Below the pieces are notes generated by a model. That model was not told the origin of the DNA. It did not search any database and saw only the letters and a program-made list of their open reading frames with translations. From positions 1 through 31,979 of the IMG/VR virus record IMGVR_UViG_3300031834_000898: 31,979 nucleotides of DNA; one strand, given 5' to 3'. The stretch is from a virus. Positions 6,287 to 12,563 of the stretch are shown here, piece after piece (the first letter of the stretch is position 1; each line of letters begins with the position of its first letter). The translations under genes were made by a program, and so were the position numbers.

Positions 6287-6319
6287 TGGCTATATTGGGG
6301 ATGCCTAGCCACATCCCCA
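6286..6319 (+). promoter_or_regulatory. Two mutually exclusive hairpins after the 173-aa gene
   Basis: GTGGCTA (6286-6292, starting at the last base of the stop codon) pairs with TAGCCAC (6306-6312). TGGGGATG (6296-6303) pairs with CATCCCCA (6312-6319). The arms interleave, so the RNA can take one or the other. This resembles an attenuation or translation-coupled switch. A full pseudoknot is unlikely because no linker is left between the 3' arms. Confidence 0.55.
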
Positions 6320-6364
6320 CCATGGACGTATACTAGTTTCAAACCTTTAACAAAGGAGAATCGT

Positions 6365-6619
6365 ATGCTTTCAACCACCACCAAACGAATCGGAGCACGA
6401 CGGCCGCTGTCGGCCATGGCTGACAATCGCTCTATCAGCTCTGGAGAGCTGGTATGCGAAAGCTGCGGATATCCATTCGATGCCACCGACGACTACGATG
6501 CACCGACCATGGTAGTCGAGTACCTCGGCCGCATCTACTGTACGCACCGATGCGCCGCAGATGCCGTACGCGCTTCCATGCGCGCCATGTGGAATGACGA
6601 TAGGGACGCCCCTCGGTAG
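6365..6619 (+). CDS. Hypothetical zinc-binding protein, 84 aa
   Basis: ATG 6365 behind leader copy 3. A basic N-terminus is followed by CESCGYPF (about 31-38) and, after a strand with VVEYLGRIY, by CTHRC. The CX2C...CX3C pair is typical of a small zinc-binding fold, and the C-terminal helix (AADAVRASMRAMW) would pack on it. It may be a DNA- or protein-binding accessory factor. The next 100 bp carry GC-rich hairpins and two GGCGCGCC sites. Family not recognised. Confidence 0.75.
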   Translation: MLSTTTKRIGARRPLSAMADNRSISSGELVCESCGYPFDATDDYDAPTMVVEYLGRIYCTHRCAADAVRASMRAMWNDDRDAPR

Positions 6620-6712
6620 GCCCTGTGGCGCGCCGGGGTAACCCCATGGGCAATCGGGCCCGTGGGGGCGCGCCGGCGCAACGTGGGGGCTTGTAGGCCC
6701 CTGGAATAGCAA
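6620..6712 (+). other. GC-rich intercistronic structure block
   Basis: No CDS seen. Contains two copies of the palindrome GGCGCGCC (6627-6634 and 6667-6674), which can also pair with each other, a GGGGTAACCCC hairpin immediately after the first copy, and a GGGGC/GCCCC hairpin (loop TTGTAG) near 6687-6702. It is another example of folded RNA placed between adjacent genes of this block. Confidence 0.5.
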
Positions 6713-6726
6713 AGGAAGGTGACGAT

Positions 6727-6897
6727 ATGAATGCAAAGACGGTCTATTGGAATGCCTACTTAAGGCGATACGAAGACGGCAAGACCTATTCCAATGATGG
6801 ATACACATGGCGGAACGACGCTACTGATAGGGCGTGCAAAAAGGCGTGGCGTCCAACGTTGTACGTGGGCGGCCCAGTATCTTACCAAACGTTGTAA
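6727..6897 (+). CDS. Hypothetical small protein, 56 aa
   Basis: ATG 6727 has AAAGGAAGGTGACGAT directly upstream. The same ribosome site and first codons (GGAAGGTGACGATATGAATGC) are repeated before the next gene at 6924. The 56-residue product is basic and aromatic (VYWNAYLRRYEDGKTYSND, then GYTWRND and CKKAWRPTLY). It looks like a short all-beta or beta-helix domain. Family unknown. The ribosome site, stop and repeated leader support it. Confidence 0.65.
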   Translation: MNAKTVYWNAYLRRYEDGKTYSNDGYTWRNDATDRACKKAWRPTLYVGGPVSYQTL

Positions 6898-6923
6898 CCG
6901 CGAATGGGAAGGAAGGTGACGAT

Positions 6924-7223
6924 ATGAATGCTACGATGACTGAAGCCCAGAGAAGCAAACTCGCGTGGACGCTATTCGAAGTCAAGATTGTGAACGCCGT
7001 GGACGCATGGTTTTACGATCAGGTTCATAACGAATTCGGTGCGTACTACGCCTACTATCGCCCGAAGATACAAGGCGCGAGCGAATGCGGCGACTTCGTA
7101 ATCGCCCAGGACTGCCCGGAAGGATTCGTGCTGGGCATGAATGAGCGCGTGAGCCCAGGTTGGGAACGGAGGCATGCGCTTCGTGCAATCCTTAAGCTTG
7201 CCAATAGTTGGCCGATACTGTAA
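6924..7223 (+). CDS. Hypothetical protein, 99 aa
   Basis: The frame is open from 6834, but ATG 6924 has GGAAGGTGACGAT upstream, identical to the preceding gene's leader. Product: N-terminal helices (EAQRSKLAWTLFEVKIVNAVDAW), an aromatic stretch (FGAYYAYYRPK) and a C-terminal helix. No motif allows a function. Its 3' flank repeats the TGTAACCGCG(A/C)ATGGGAAGG sequence found after the 56-aa gene, so the two units look like products of a duplication with replaced coding content. Confidence 0.75.
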   Translation: MNATMTEAQRSKLAWTLFEVKIVNAVDAWFYDQVHNEFGAYYAYYRPKIQGASECGDFVIAQDCPEGFVLGMNERVSPGWERRHALRAILKLANSWPIL

Positions 7224-7231
7224 CCGCGCAT

Positions 7232-7254
7232 GGGAAGGTTCCCGCGACCTTCCC
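7232..7254 (+). other. Intercistronic hairpin
   Basis: GGGAAGGT (7232-7239) pairs with ACCTTCCC (7247-7254) around a 7-nt loop, 8 nt after the stop of the 99-aa gene and before the ribosome site of the lipoprotein gene. No T-tract. Confidence 0.55.
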
Positions 7255-7288
7255 GCCAACAGAGAGGGATAACCACAGGGAGGCTACT

Positions 7289-7807
7289 ATGAAGAAGCTA
7301 ATCTTGGCCGCGGCGCTTGCAGTGGGATGCGACGACCTCACCTACCGGGGACAACGCGATGGCGGACAATACGTAGAGCGCGAGACGCAACAGCCCATGA
7401 CCTGGAAGGAAGAATGCCGTATGTATTCCATACAGTCTACTGCAGATAGCAGGGCGCGCCGGCAGTACGAATGGGAGTGTCAACAGGGGATGCGACCGAC
7501 TGGAATACAGGATGTTGACGACGCTCAGGTTGCATCCACTCGCCTTGACCAAACTGATAGAGGCTTTTGGCCGAAAAGGTGGCGCGACAAGAGCGACGAG
7601 GGCCATCGCTGGACCGCTTCGCGGACGGATACCTCGGGGCCAAGCGAAGAGCGAATGGGCGCAAGCGAATCCTCTGTCCCCGCATGGGTAGGGAAGCCCC
7701 TCGGCGTGAGAGAAGAGGATCGAGAACCCCCACGTAGAGGCAGCGGGGTAAGCACCGGCAAGGCCCTTAAGCGATTCTTCCTTGGCACGGGGGACGAGAG
7801 ATTATGA
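7289..7807 (+). CDS. Phage-encoded lipoprotein
   Basis: ATG 7289 follows AGGGAGG with 5-nt spacing; the frame is open upstream but without such a site. The N-terminus MKKLILAAALAVGC is a short signal peptide with a lipobox (AVGC, Cys14 the predicted lipidated residue). Asp at +2 and +3 would favour inner-membrane retention by the rule known for Escherichia coli. The mature part is hydrophilic, with Gln/Arg-rich helix and a Ser/Arg/Gly-rich, probably disordered C-terminal half. It overlaps the RlpA-like gene (ATGA), so the two likely act together at the envelope. Possible roles: superinfection exclusion, or lysis. Confidence 0.75.
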   Translation: MKKLILAAALAVGCDDLTYRGQRDGGQYVERETQQPMTWKEECRMYSIQSTADSRARRQYEWECQQGMRPTGIQDVDDAQVASTRLDQTDRGFWPKRWRDKSDEGHRWTASRTDTSGPSEERMGASESSVPAWVGKPLGVREEDREPPRRGSGVSTGKALKRFFLGTGDERL

Positions 7808-8154
7808 TTTGCCTGTGCCTTACGACGCTATTAGCCGACCCGCAGTGGTCCACGACCTCAAGCTGGTATTCTCGGGCGGAATGCATCACCAGACGCAACC
7901 CCGAGGCTCGTACGGCCTCAGGCGAGAGACTGGACGATAACGCCATGACATGCGCGCACCCGACGCTACCCTTCGGTACTATGCTCAAGGTGAGCTACAA
8001 TGGGAAGAGCATCGTTGTGCGCGTGAATGACCGTGGCCCAGCTAACCGGCTCGTACGCCAGGGTAGGGGCCTCGACCTGACCAAGGGGGCCTTCGCCAAG
8101 CTGGCACCCCTTCGCCTTGGCTTGATACGCGTAGTTGTCGAGAAAGTAAATTAA
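7804..8154 (+). CDS. RlpA-like double-psi beta-barrel protein, putative lytic transglycosylase
   Basis: The 116-residue protein matches the RlpA core almost end to end: SWYS (20-23), SGERLD (39-44), CAHPTLPFGT (50-59), VRVNDRGP (72-79) and the DLTKGAFAKL helix (91-100). Glu41, His52 and Asp76 correspond to residues needed for activity in bacterial RlpA, which cleaves peptidoglycan lacking stem peptides. The SPOR domain of cellular RlpA is absent. The N-terminus (MICLCLTTLLA) is short and hydrophobic but lacks a Lys/Arg, so export is uncertain. It is coupled to the lipoprotein gene by ATGA. Likely roles: lysis or wall remodelling. Confidence 0.8.
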   Translation: MICLCLTTLLADPQWSTTSSWYSRAECITRRNPEARTASGERLDDNAMTCAHPTLPFGTMLKVSYNGKSIVVRVNDRGPANRLVRQGRGLDLTKGAFAKLAPLRLGLIRVVVEKVN

Positions 8155-8405
8155 TGCTTCCGAAACACCTTGTAACTGGGGCTTCTAGTATGAGCTACGA
8201 TGATATAGGTGACGCCCCTGAGCCGTACCAGCGCAACGATTACGCTGCTATAGTACGGGAGATGTACGCACAGGAAGACGACAAACTGCAGGCGTACAAA
8301 GACGAGCGTCTTGAAGCAGATTCTCACTTTGTTAAGGCTCCCCTCATCGCCCCTACCAAACAGCGTATGGGGGGAGCCACTTTATTGCAGGGAGGCAACG
8401 CATGA
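8154..8405 (+). CDS. Hypothetical protein, 83 aa
   Basis: ATG 8154 shares its A with the upstream TAA (TAATG). An alternative ATG at 8190 (MSYDDIGDAPE) has no better ribosome site. Product is acidic and hydrophilic in the middle (AAIVREMYAQEDDKLQAYKDERLEADSH is helical), with a Gly-rich tail. No known domain. It is followed by an ATGA overlap with the next gene. Confidence 0.65.
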   Translation: MLPKHLVTGASSMSYDDIGDAPEPYQRNDYAAIVREMYAQEDDKLQAYKDERLEADSHFVKAPLIAPTKQRMGGATLLQGGNA

Positions 8406-8659
8406 TCGAGAAGATCACGATAGAGGAAGCTGGCGAGTACGCGATCATTCACGTGGACGATCTCGCGGAGCTGCGTGCTGACAACGAGCGACTGGCCGAG
8501 GTACTCACCGAGAGGATGAACCACCCAGCCACAATCCCGTTTGAAGAGTCGTGCTGCGTGGGGTGCGTAAGGTACGGAGTTGTCCACAAGTTAAACGAGG
8601 AGCTGGAAGCGTGCAACTTCCGGTTGCGCACCGCCCTCGCGGGCAAGGAGAAGGCATGA
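8402..8659 (+). CDS. Short coiled-coil protein with CX2C, 85 aa
   Basis: ATG 8402 lies in an ATGA overlap with GGGAGG upstream. N-terminal strands (MIEKITIEEAGEYAIIHVDD) lead into a helix (LAELRADNERLAEVLTERM) that continues as a heptad pattern. CCVGC in the middle could bind metal. The C-terminal LRTALAGKEKA is encoded by the first copy of the repeated junction also found at the ends of the next two genes. Function unknown. Confidence 0.7.
   Translation: MIEKITIEEAGEYAIIHVDDLAELRADNERLAEVLTERMNHPATIPFEESCCVGCVRYGVVHKLNEELEACNFRLRTALAGKEKA
8632..8648 (+). repeat. Gene-junction repeat, copy 1
   Basis: CGCCCTCGCGGGCAAGG, identical to 8901-8917 and 9640-9656. It includes the dyad GCCC-TCGC-GGGC and encodes (T/L)ALAGK at the end of each upstream gene. 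In this copy the following gene start has diverged (AGAAGGCATGACGAAG). Confidence 0.85.
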
Positions 8660-8937
8660 CGAAGATAGAGCGAGGGTACACGGGGGCCGATGGATACGCC
8701 AGATGGCTGGCGGATAGCACCGCAGGAGCAGAGATGACAACCGAACTGATGGCCGCACGAGTAGAGATCGAAAATCTGCGCGCCGAGGTGGAGCGCCTGC
8801 GCGGGGCGCTGCAAGATGGAGTAGACGACCTCGCAAGTTACGCGGATAAGAAGGGGGCCGTGAAGTTCGCCATCGAGGACGTGGTGTTCTACATGCGTAC
8901 CGCCCTCGCGGGCAAGGGGCCCCATGACCCCGCGTAG
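8656..8937 (+). CDS. Short coiled-coil protein, 93 aa
   Basis: ATG 8656 is in an ATGA overlap; the frame is open upstream but would overlap the previous gene. The middle is a clear coiled coil (MAARVEIENLRAEVERLRGALQ). The C-terminus (TALAGKGPHDPA) is nearly the same as that of the PAPS-reductase-like gene (LALAGKEVPHDPA), because both gene ends lie in the same repeated DNA. It probably oligomerises. No family recognised. Confidence 0.7.
   Translation: MTKIERGYTGADGYARWLADSTAGAEMTTELMAARVEIENLRAEVERLRGALQDGVDDLASYADKKGAVKFAIEDVVFYMRTALAGKGPHDPA
8901..8937 (+). repeat. Gene-junction repeat, copy 2
   Basis: The 17-bp core (8901-8917) is followed by CCCCATGACCCCGCGTAG (8920-8937). That block encodes the PHDPA end and stop of one gene and, in another frame, the MTPR start of the next. 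Confidence 0.9.
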
Positions 8938-9679
8938 AACAATTGCTTGGTTCTCTGCGGGGGTCTCGTCTGCTGTGGCGACAAAGCTGTTAGTAGACGC
9001 CATAGACCAAATCATCTACACGCACATAGATGACCAGCACCCGGATACAATGAGGTTCGTACAGGACTGTGAGAAGTGGTTTGGGAAACGGATCACGGTG
9101 CTACAGAGCCCTTACAAATGCGTTGAGACCGCTTGCCGGATGTCTGGCGGCAGGGGGTACATCAATGGAGCAGGAGGTGCGGCTTGTTCTCTGAGACTGA
9201 AGCGGCGTATACGAATGGAGTGGGAGATGGAGCAGAGAGAACCACTGCGCTATGTATGGGGGATGGACGTAGCAGAGCAGAACCGATGCGACAGGATAAG
9301 GGAAGCCATGGCATCTATGGAGCACGTGTTTCCGTTAGTGGATAAGAGGATGACAAAAGAAGACGCACACAGGGTGCTGCACGCAAGCGGGATCAAGCGG
9401 CCAGCCATGTATGATCTTGGGTACAACAACAACAATTGCGTAGGATGCGTAAAGGGAGGGATGGGGTACTGGAACCACATACGGGTCGATTTCCCAGCTG
9501 TGTTTACGGCACGAGCAACGATGGAAAGGGAGATCGTGGCGACCTGCATTAAGGGCGTATACCTGGACGAACTCGATCCAAAACGAGGTGCAAACAGACG
9601 CCCTATCGTAGAAGACTGTGGTATGTTTTGTGGCATACTCGCCCTCGCGGGCAAGGAGGTTCCCCATGACCCCGCGTAG
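8924..9679 (+). CDS. PAPS reductase-like / adenine nucleotide alpha hydrolase family protein
   Basis: ATG 8924 overlaps the previous gene by 14 nt. The 251-residue protein opens with IAWFSAGVSSAVATKLL, in the position of the PP-loop (SGGxDS) of ATP-pyrophosphatases, with Ala and Ser substitutions as seen in phage PAPS-reductase-like proteins. It then has IYTHIDDQHPDT, a helix with CVETAC, and a C-terminal NNNCVGCVKGGMGYWNHI block in which two cysteines and Gly/Trp/Asn are characteristic of this phage family. Phage members are often linked to DNA or nucleotide modification, but a sulfate role is unproven. It ends in the repeated LALAGK...PHDPA. Confidence 0.75.
   Translation: MTPRRTIAWFSAGVSSAVATKLLVDAIDQIIYTHIDDQHPDTMRFVQDCEKWFGKRITVLQSPYKCVETACRMSGGRGYINGAGGAACSLRLKRRIRMEWEMEQREPLRYVWGMDVAEQNRCDRIREAMASMEHVFPLVDKRMTKEDAHRVLHASGIKRPAMYDLGYNNNNCVGCVKGGMGYWNHIRVDFPAVFTARATMEREIVATCIKGVYLDELDPKRGANRRPIVEDCGMFCGILALAGKEVPHDPA
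9640..9679 (+). repeat. Gene-junction repeat, copy 3
   Basis: The core (9640-9656) is followed by AGGTT and the same 18-bp stop/start block (9662-9679) as copy 2. The next gene again begins MTPR. Confidence 0.9.
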
Positions 9680-9860
9680 CGCAGCAATCGAATACCGTAT
9701 CTGGCTGTGTCGGACGGACATCAAGCCGTGCGATGTAGCCGTGGAGTCTGACGCGACCCAGCAGTGCCGTTGGTACGACATCCACGGAGGTGGATGCACA
9801 TGCAGGTTGGCACGGCGGATTGGCAAAAAGCTGAGGAGGGACAATGGCAAAAAAAGTTAG
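9666..9860 (+). CDS. Hypothetical protein, 64 aa, cysteine-containing
   Basis: ATG 9666 (MTPRSAAIEYR) lies in junction copy 3, overlapping the PAPS-like gene by 14 nt as in copy 2. The frame is open from 9618 but would be inside that gene. Five cysteines (CRTDIKPC, QQC, CTC) and a basic C-terminal tail (CRLARRIGKKLRRDNGKK) suggest a metal-stabilised nucleic-acid-binding module. Overlaps the next gene by 17 nt. Family unknown. Confidence 0.65.
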   Translation: MTPRSAAIEYRIWLCRTDIKPCDVAVESDATQQCRWYDIHGGGCTCRLARRIGKKLRRDNGKKS

Positions 9861-10035
9861 CGCGTGCCGCGTGGAGGCGAAGGTGATCTACCACTGCGAG
9901 ATCGGAAACAAGTGCGACTTTTTTTTTATGGATAAGGAACGCGGCGTATGCACATCGCTGCGCACGCAGGATCTGACGTGTGGTCATCGTGCGGCACAAC
10001 GCGCAGGTCGTAGAGAACACCGGAGGAGAGCATGA
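9844..10035 (+). CDS. Hypothetical cysteine-rich protein, 63 aa
   Basis: ATG 9844 follows GAGGAGGGACA. Cysteines at 8, 18, 24, 36 and 46 with His17 and His48 suggest metal binding. The C-terminus is Arg-rich. A T9 run at 9919-9927 encodes three Phe; a slip there would end the protein early. ATGA overlap with the long coiled-coil gene. Confidence 0.7.
   Translation: MAKKVSACRVEAKVIYHCEIGNKCDFFFMDKERGVCTSLRTQDLTCGHRAAQRAGRREHRRRA
9919..9927 (+). other. T9 homopolymer in a coding region
   Basis: Nine T in a row encode FFF in the 63-aa Cys-rich protein. A possible slippage site; alternative frames stop soon after. Confidence 0.6.
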
Positions 10036-11159
10036 TTACAGACCATCACCCCGATGACGTGCGGGAGCAGATCGCAGTGCTGCGGGAAACAACATATCGC
10101 TTGTCGAACGATTCCAACGCCACCCACGAGCAGCACGAGAACCGCATAGCTGCGCTGGAGACATACCGAATGGACACCAATGCCGTAGAGGCGCGCCAAG
10201 ACGACGACATCAATAGACTAAAGGGGCGCGTTGGGGATCTGCACGAGGTCATTCTGAAACTGGAGAATGGCGTCAAAGACGGCGGCCTTGCCACATCCTT
10301 TGTGAAGGATGCATGGCGCAAGGATATCAATGAGCGAGTAGCGGCAAACGAAGCGCGGATCAAGGCGCTGGAGGATCGTCTACAAACCGTGTGGATCGCG
10401 CCGATAAACGCGCTGAAAGAGCGCTGCTTTGCGCTGGATAACGCCGTCGACTCGCTCAAGCTCTGCGTGCCCACGCCGCCGGAAGAACTGTACTCGATAG
10501 GAACAAGCAGAAAACTAAGGAGGCTTCCTCCTTGGTGCGGATGCCCGCACGCAACTGCGGTCTGCGCCATGGTAGATGCTGGGAAAATGTGGGAGCCAGC
10601 CAACTGTGGAATATGCCAGTGGAGAATAATATCATGGAATCCTACAGAACCAAAAACACCATTCGTCCCTCGCGGGAATAACCCACCGTTAACCACCGTA
10701 GAGGCGCGCATCGAGGAAATAGAAAGCAGAATGTCTGGCATGTGCGAGTTGCAACAAATCCAGGAGGGGAAGGCCATGGAGACACGCAACATCGACGACG
10801 AAAGGTTCGAGAAACTGGAGTTGCTGTCCCTGAGAACCGATGAGCGCATCGACGGGATAGTCAAACGCATCGAGGCGTTGGAGGAAGACGGGGAGGAGCG
10901 GTTGGAGGCCATGAAGCGACCCACCACCATGAACTATCGGCTTAACGCAATAGATCATCAAGCCATGACGGAACGCCTGGACAAACTGGAGTCCGCCGTC
11001 GCCACACTCAAGCTCTGCCTCCCCCCGCCGCAGCCACCGTGCCCGCCGGAGGCGCACGATGAAATCAGCGAAGGCATTGAGGCGATGAGAGTATTGTTAG
11101 AGCGTATGGCTTCGTCTATGTGGGGAAAGCCAAAGGGCTTCGATAGTGGTGTAGCATGA
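10032..11159 (+). CDS. Large coiled-coil protein with internal duplication and Cys cluster
   Basis: A 375-residue helical protein. Residues about 33-145 and 222-330 are coiled-coil halves that each end in a similar segment (ALDNAVDSLKLCVPTPP at about 134-150; RLDKLESAVATLKLCLPPP at about 315-333). Between them, residues 165-200 hold WCGC, a lone Cys178 and CGIC, a probable zinc knuckle. ATG 10032 is in an ATGA overlap with GGAGGAG upstream. The layout suggests an oligomer in which a coiled-coil module was duplicated around a metal site. A fibre, scaffold or assembly role is possible. Not recognised as a known family. Confidence 0.75.
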   Translation: MITDHHPDDVREQIAVLRETTYRLSNDSNATHEQHENRIAALETYRMDTNAVEARQDDDINRLKGRVGDLHEVILKLENGVKDGGLATSFVKDAWRKDINERVAANEARIKALEDRLQTVWIAPINALKERCFALDNAVDSLKLCVPTPPEELYSIGTSRKLRRLPPWCGCPHATAVCAMVDAGKMWEPANCGICQWRIISWNPTEPKTPFVPRGNNPPLTTVEARIEEIESRMSGMCELQQIQEGKAMETRNIDDERFEKLELLSLRTDERIDGIVKRIEALEEDGEERLEAMKRPTTMNYRLNAIDHQAMTERLDKLESAVATLKLCLPPPQPPCPPEAHDEISEGIEAMRVLLERMASSMWGKPKGFDSGVA

Positions 11160-11488
11160 GTGAGAAGATGAACTGCGAGGACTACGACTACTTCATTCCA
11201 AGCTCTGGCCCCGGCACCAGCGAAGAAGCTGCCGAGTCCATGCAGGGGTGCGCTCGACAGCTACGCGCTCGCGTGCTTGACTATATCACCGCGCATGGCG
11301 CAGACGGATGCACCGACCAGGAGATACAAGAGGGGCTCTCGATGTCAGGCGATACTGAGAGACCGCGCCGCTGGGAACTGTACAGAGAAGGACGCATCAA
11401 GAAGACCGGTGGCACTCGACGGTCTATGAGCAATCGTGAGTGCGACGTATGGGTAATTAGGGACATAGAACGTGAGGAAGAGCAATGA
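11156..11488 (+). CDS. Winged-helix-like phage protein, 110 aa
   Basis: ATG 11156 is in an ATGA overlap. After an acidic N-terminus the region from about 38 to 105 reads like a winged helix: RARVLDYITAHGADGCTDQEIQ, then SGDTERPRRWELYREGRI, then TRRSMSNRECDVWVI. The pattern TERPRRWEL..G.I...G.tR....r...VW is shared by small phage and prophage proteins annotated as helix-turn-helix or hypothetical. It may bind DNA as a regulator or replication accessory. No enzyme motif. Confidence 0.7.
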   Translation: MSEKMNCEDYDYFIPSSGPGTSEEAAESMQGCARQLRARVLDYITAHGADGCTDQEIQEGLSMSGDTERPRRWELYREGRIKKTGGTRRSMSNRECDVWVIRDIEREEEQ

Positions 11489-11637
11489 TTGAATGTCAGA
11501 AGACAATCGACATCAAGGCTAATCGGGATGTCTGTGCCATTCTCTACGAGAAGACGGCGCAGCCGAAGTACCTAAAGGCTGCTATACTGGCTGACGCGCA
11601 GTTGTGGACACGCAAGCAGACGGAGCACTTCAATTGA
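11485..11637 (+). CDS. Hypothetical protein, 50 aa
   Basis: A short gene between the winged-helix-like gene and the kinase, linked by ATGA upstream (ATG 11485) and TTGA downstream (its TGA overlaps the kinase TTG). AGGAAGAGCA lies upstream. The product is helical and mixed in charge (TIDIKANRDVCAILYEKTAQ, KAAILADAQLWTRKQ). Coupling at both ends makes it likely to be translated. Confidence 0.65.
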   Translation: MIECQKTIDIKANRDVCAILYEKTAQPKYLKAAILADAQLWTRKQTEHFN

Positions 11638-12563
11638 GAGATATAGTTATAAACCTATACGAATACCTTCAGACGGTTAACCTCGGGGCCAAGGGGATTG
11701 CTGACGCATGGACCTCGGCGCAGTGCGTGTCGGTGAACGTTCTTGGCGACCCTATTATTGACGCCTACACCTACGTTGAGCCCCTTGGCATGAGCAAGGG
11801 CTATCCAGTAATCAATTGGCAGATCACGGACGAGGTGAACTACCTCGGCGGTGCGGCTAAGGTGGCCCTCGACTGCGCCCACCAGTGCTCGCGGGTTACG
11901 CTGGGGGCTCCTACCCCTGCCGTAGACGCGGCACGGTGCATCCCCAGTGAGATGTTGTTTCACGACAGCACCTGCCTCTGCGACCCGTGGGTTACCAAGC
12001 GACGGATATGCATCGACAAGCAGGTGCTGTTCAGGACTACCGAGGGTAGGGCGATCAGTTACCCCCACCCAGCGACAATGCCATCGGCTACCGTAACCAT
12101 CCTCTCTCTCTTCCAGGGGGAGTTTAACATCCCCAAGGCTGAGGTCCGTCGTCTTGCGGGAGATGGGCTGCTGGTGGTAGATTGTCAGAACCCGGAGACG
12201 ATCAAACTGTACCGCAACATCGACGCGGTGCTGTTCGCCACCGAGAAGGAGTTGCGTGACAGTGGTGTCGCTCGGTCTTCATTCAAAGAGGTGTTCCTTA
12301 AGAATGGCCCCAACGGATCAATGGTTGACGCTAACTTCCTGCCTGCATTCAATAGAGACCCAGTTGATACCATCGGATCTGGCGATGCCTACCTTGCTGC
12401 TGCCGCTATTATGCTCGGATACTCTCGTGGCATGTACCATACGGCAGCTATCATCGGCAGCATCGCGGCGGCCATACAGTGTACGAAATTCGGTAATGGC
12501 ACGGTAACCAGGGACGAAATAGATGAGGTACTAAATGGGGTCATTGAGTTACAGCGAACGTAA
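11634..12563 (+). CDS. PfkB-family sugar kinase, RfaE/HldE kinase-domain-like
   Basis: A 309-residue ribokinase-fold enzyme. Starts at TTG 11634, with CGGAG 8 nt upstream and a TTGA overlap; a GTG at 11604 is an alternative. The N-terminal VLGDPIIDAYTYVE (37-49), PVINWQI, then GGAAKVALD (72-80) matches the HldE/RfaE heptose-7-phosphate kinase opening, and DTIGSGDAY (245-253) is the PfkB signature with catalytic Asp251. Ser replaces the usual Ala in GAGD. The nucleotidyltransferase half of bacterial HldE is absent. It would phosphorylate a sugar, perhaps a heptose for LPS or a nucleotide-sugar. Exact substrate unknown. Confidence 0.8.
   Translation: MRDIVINLYEYLQTVNLGAKGIADAWTSAQCVSVNVLGDPIIDAYTYVEPLGMSKGYPVINWQITDEVNYLGGAAKVALDCAHQCSRVTLGAPTPAVDAARCIPSEMLFHDSTCLCDPWVTKRRICIDKQVLFRTTEGRAISYPHPATMPSATVTILSLFQGEFNIPKAEVRRLAGDGLLVVDCQNPETIKLYRNIDAVLFATEKELRDSGVARSSFKEVFLKNGPNGSMVDANFLPAFNRDPVDTIGSGDAYLAAAAIMLGYSRGMYHTAAIIGSIAAAIQCTKFGNGTVTRDEIDEVLNGVIELQRT

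Noticed and set aside
6286-6319. H-type pseudoknot
   Set aside because: The two 3' arms are adjacent with no linker, which would not span a 7-bp stem; alternative hairpins are more likely.
10046-10930. 294-codon minus-strand frame
   Set aside because: It is an antisense shadow of the coiled-coil gene. Its Ser/Arg-rich composition is typical of reverse-frame reading.
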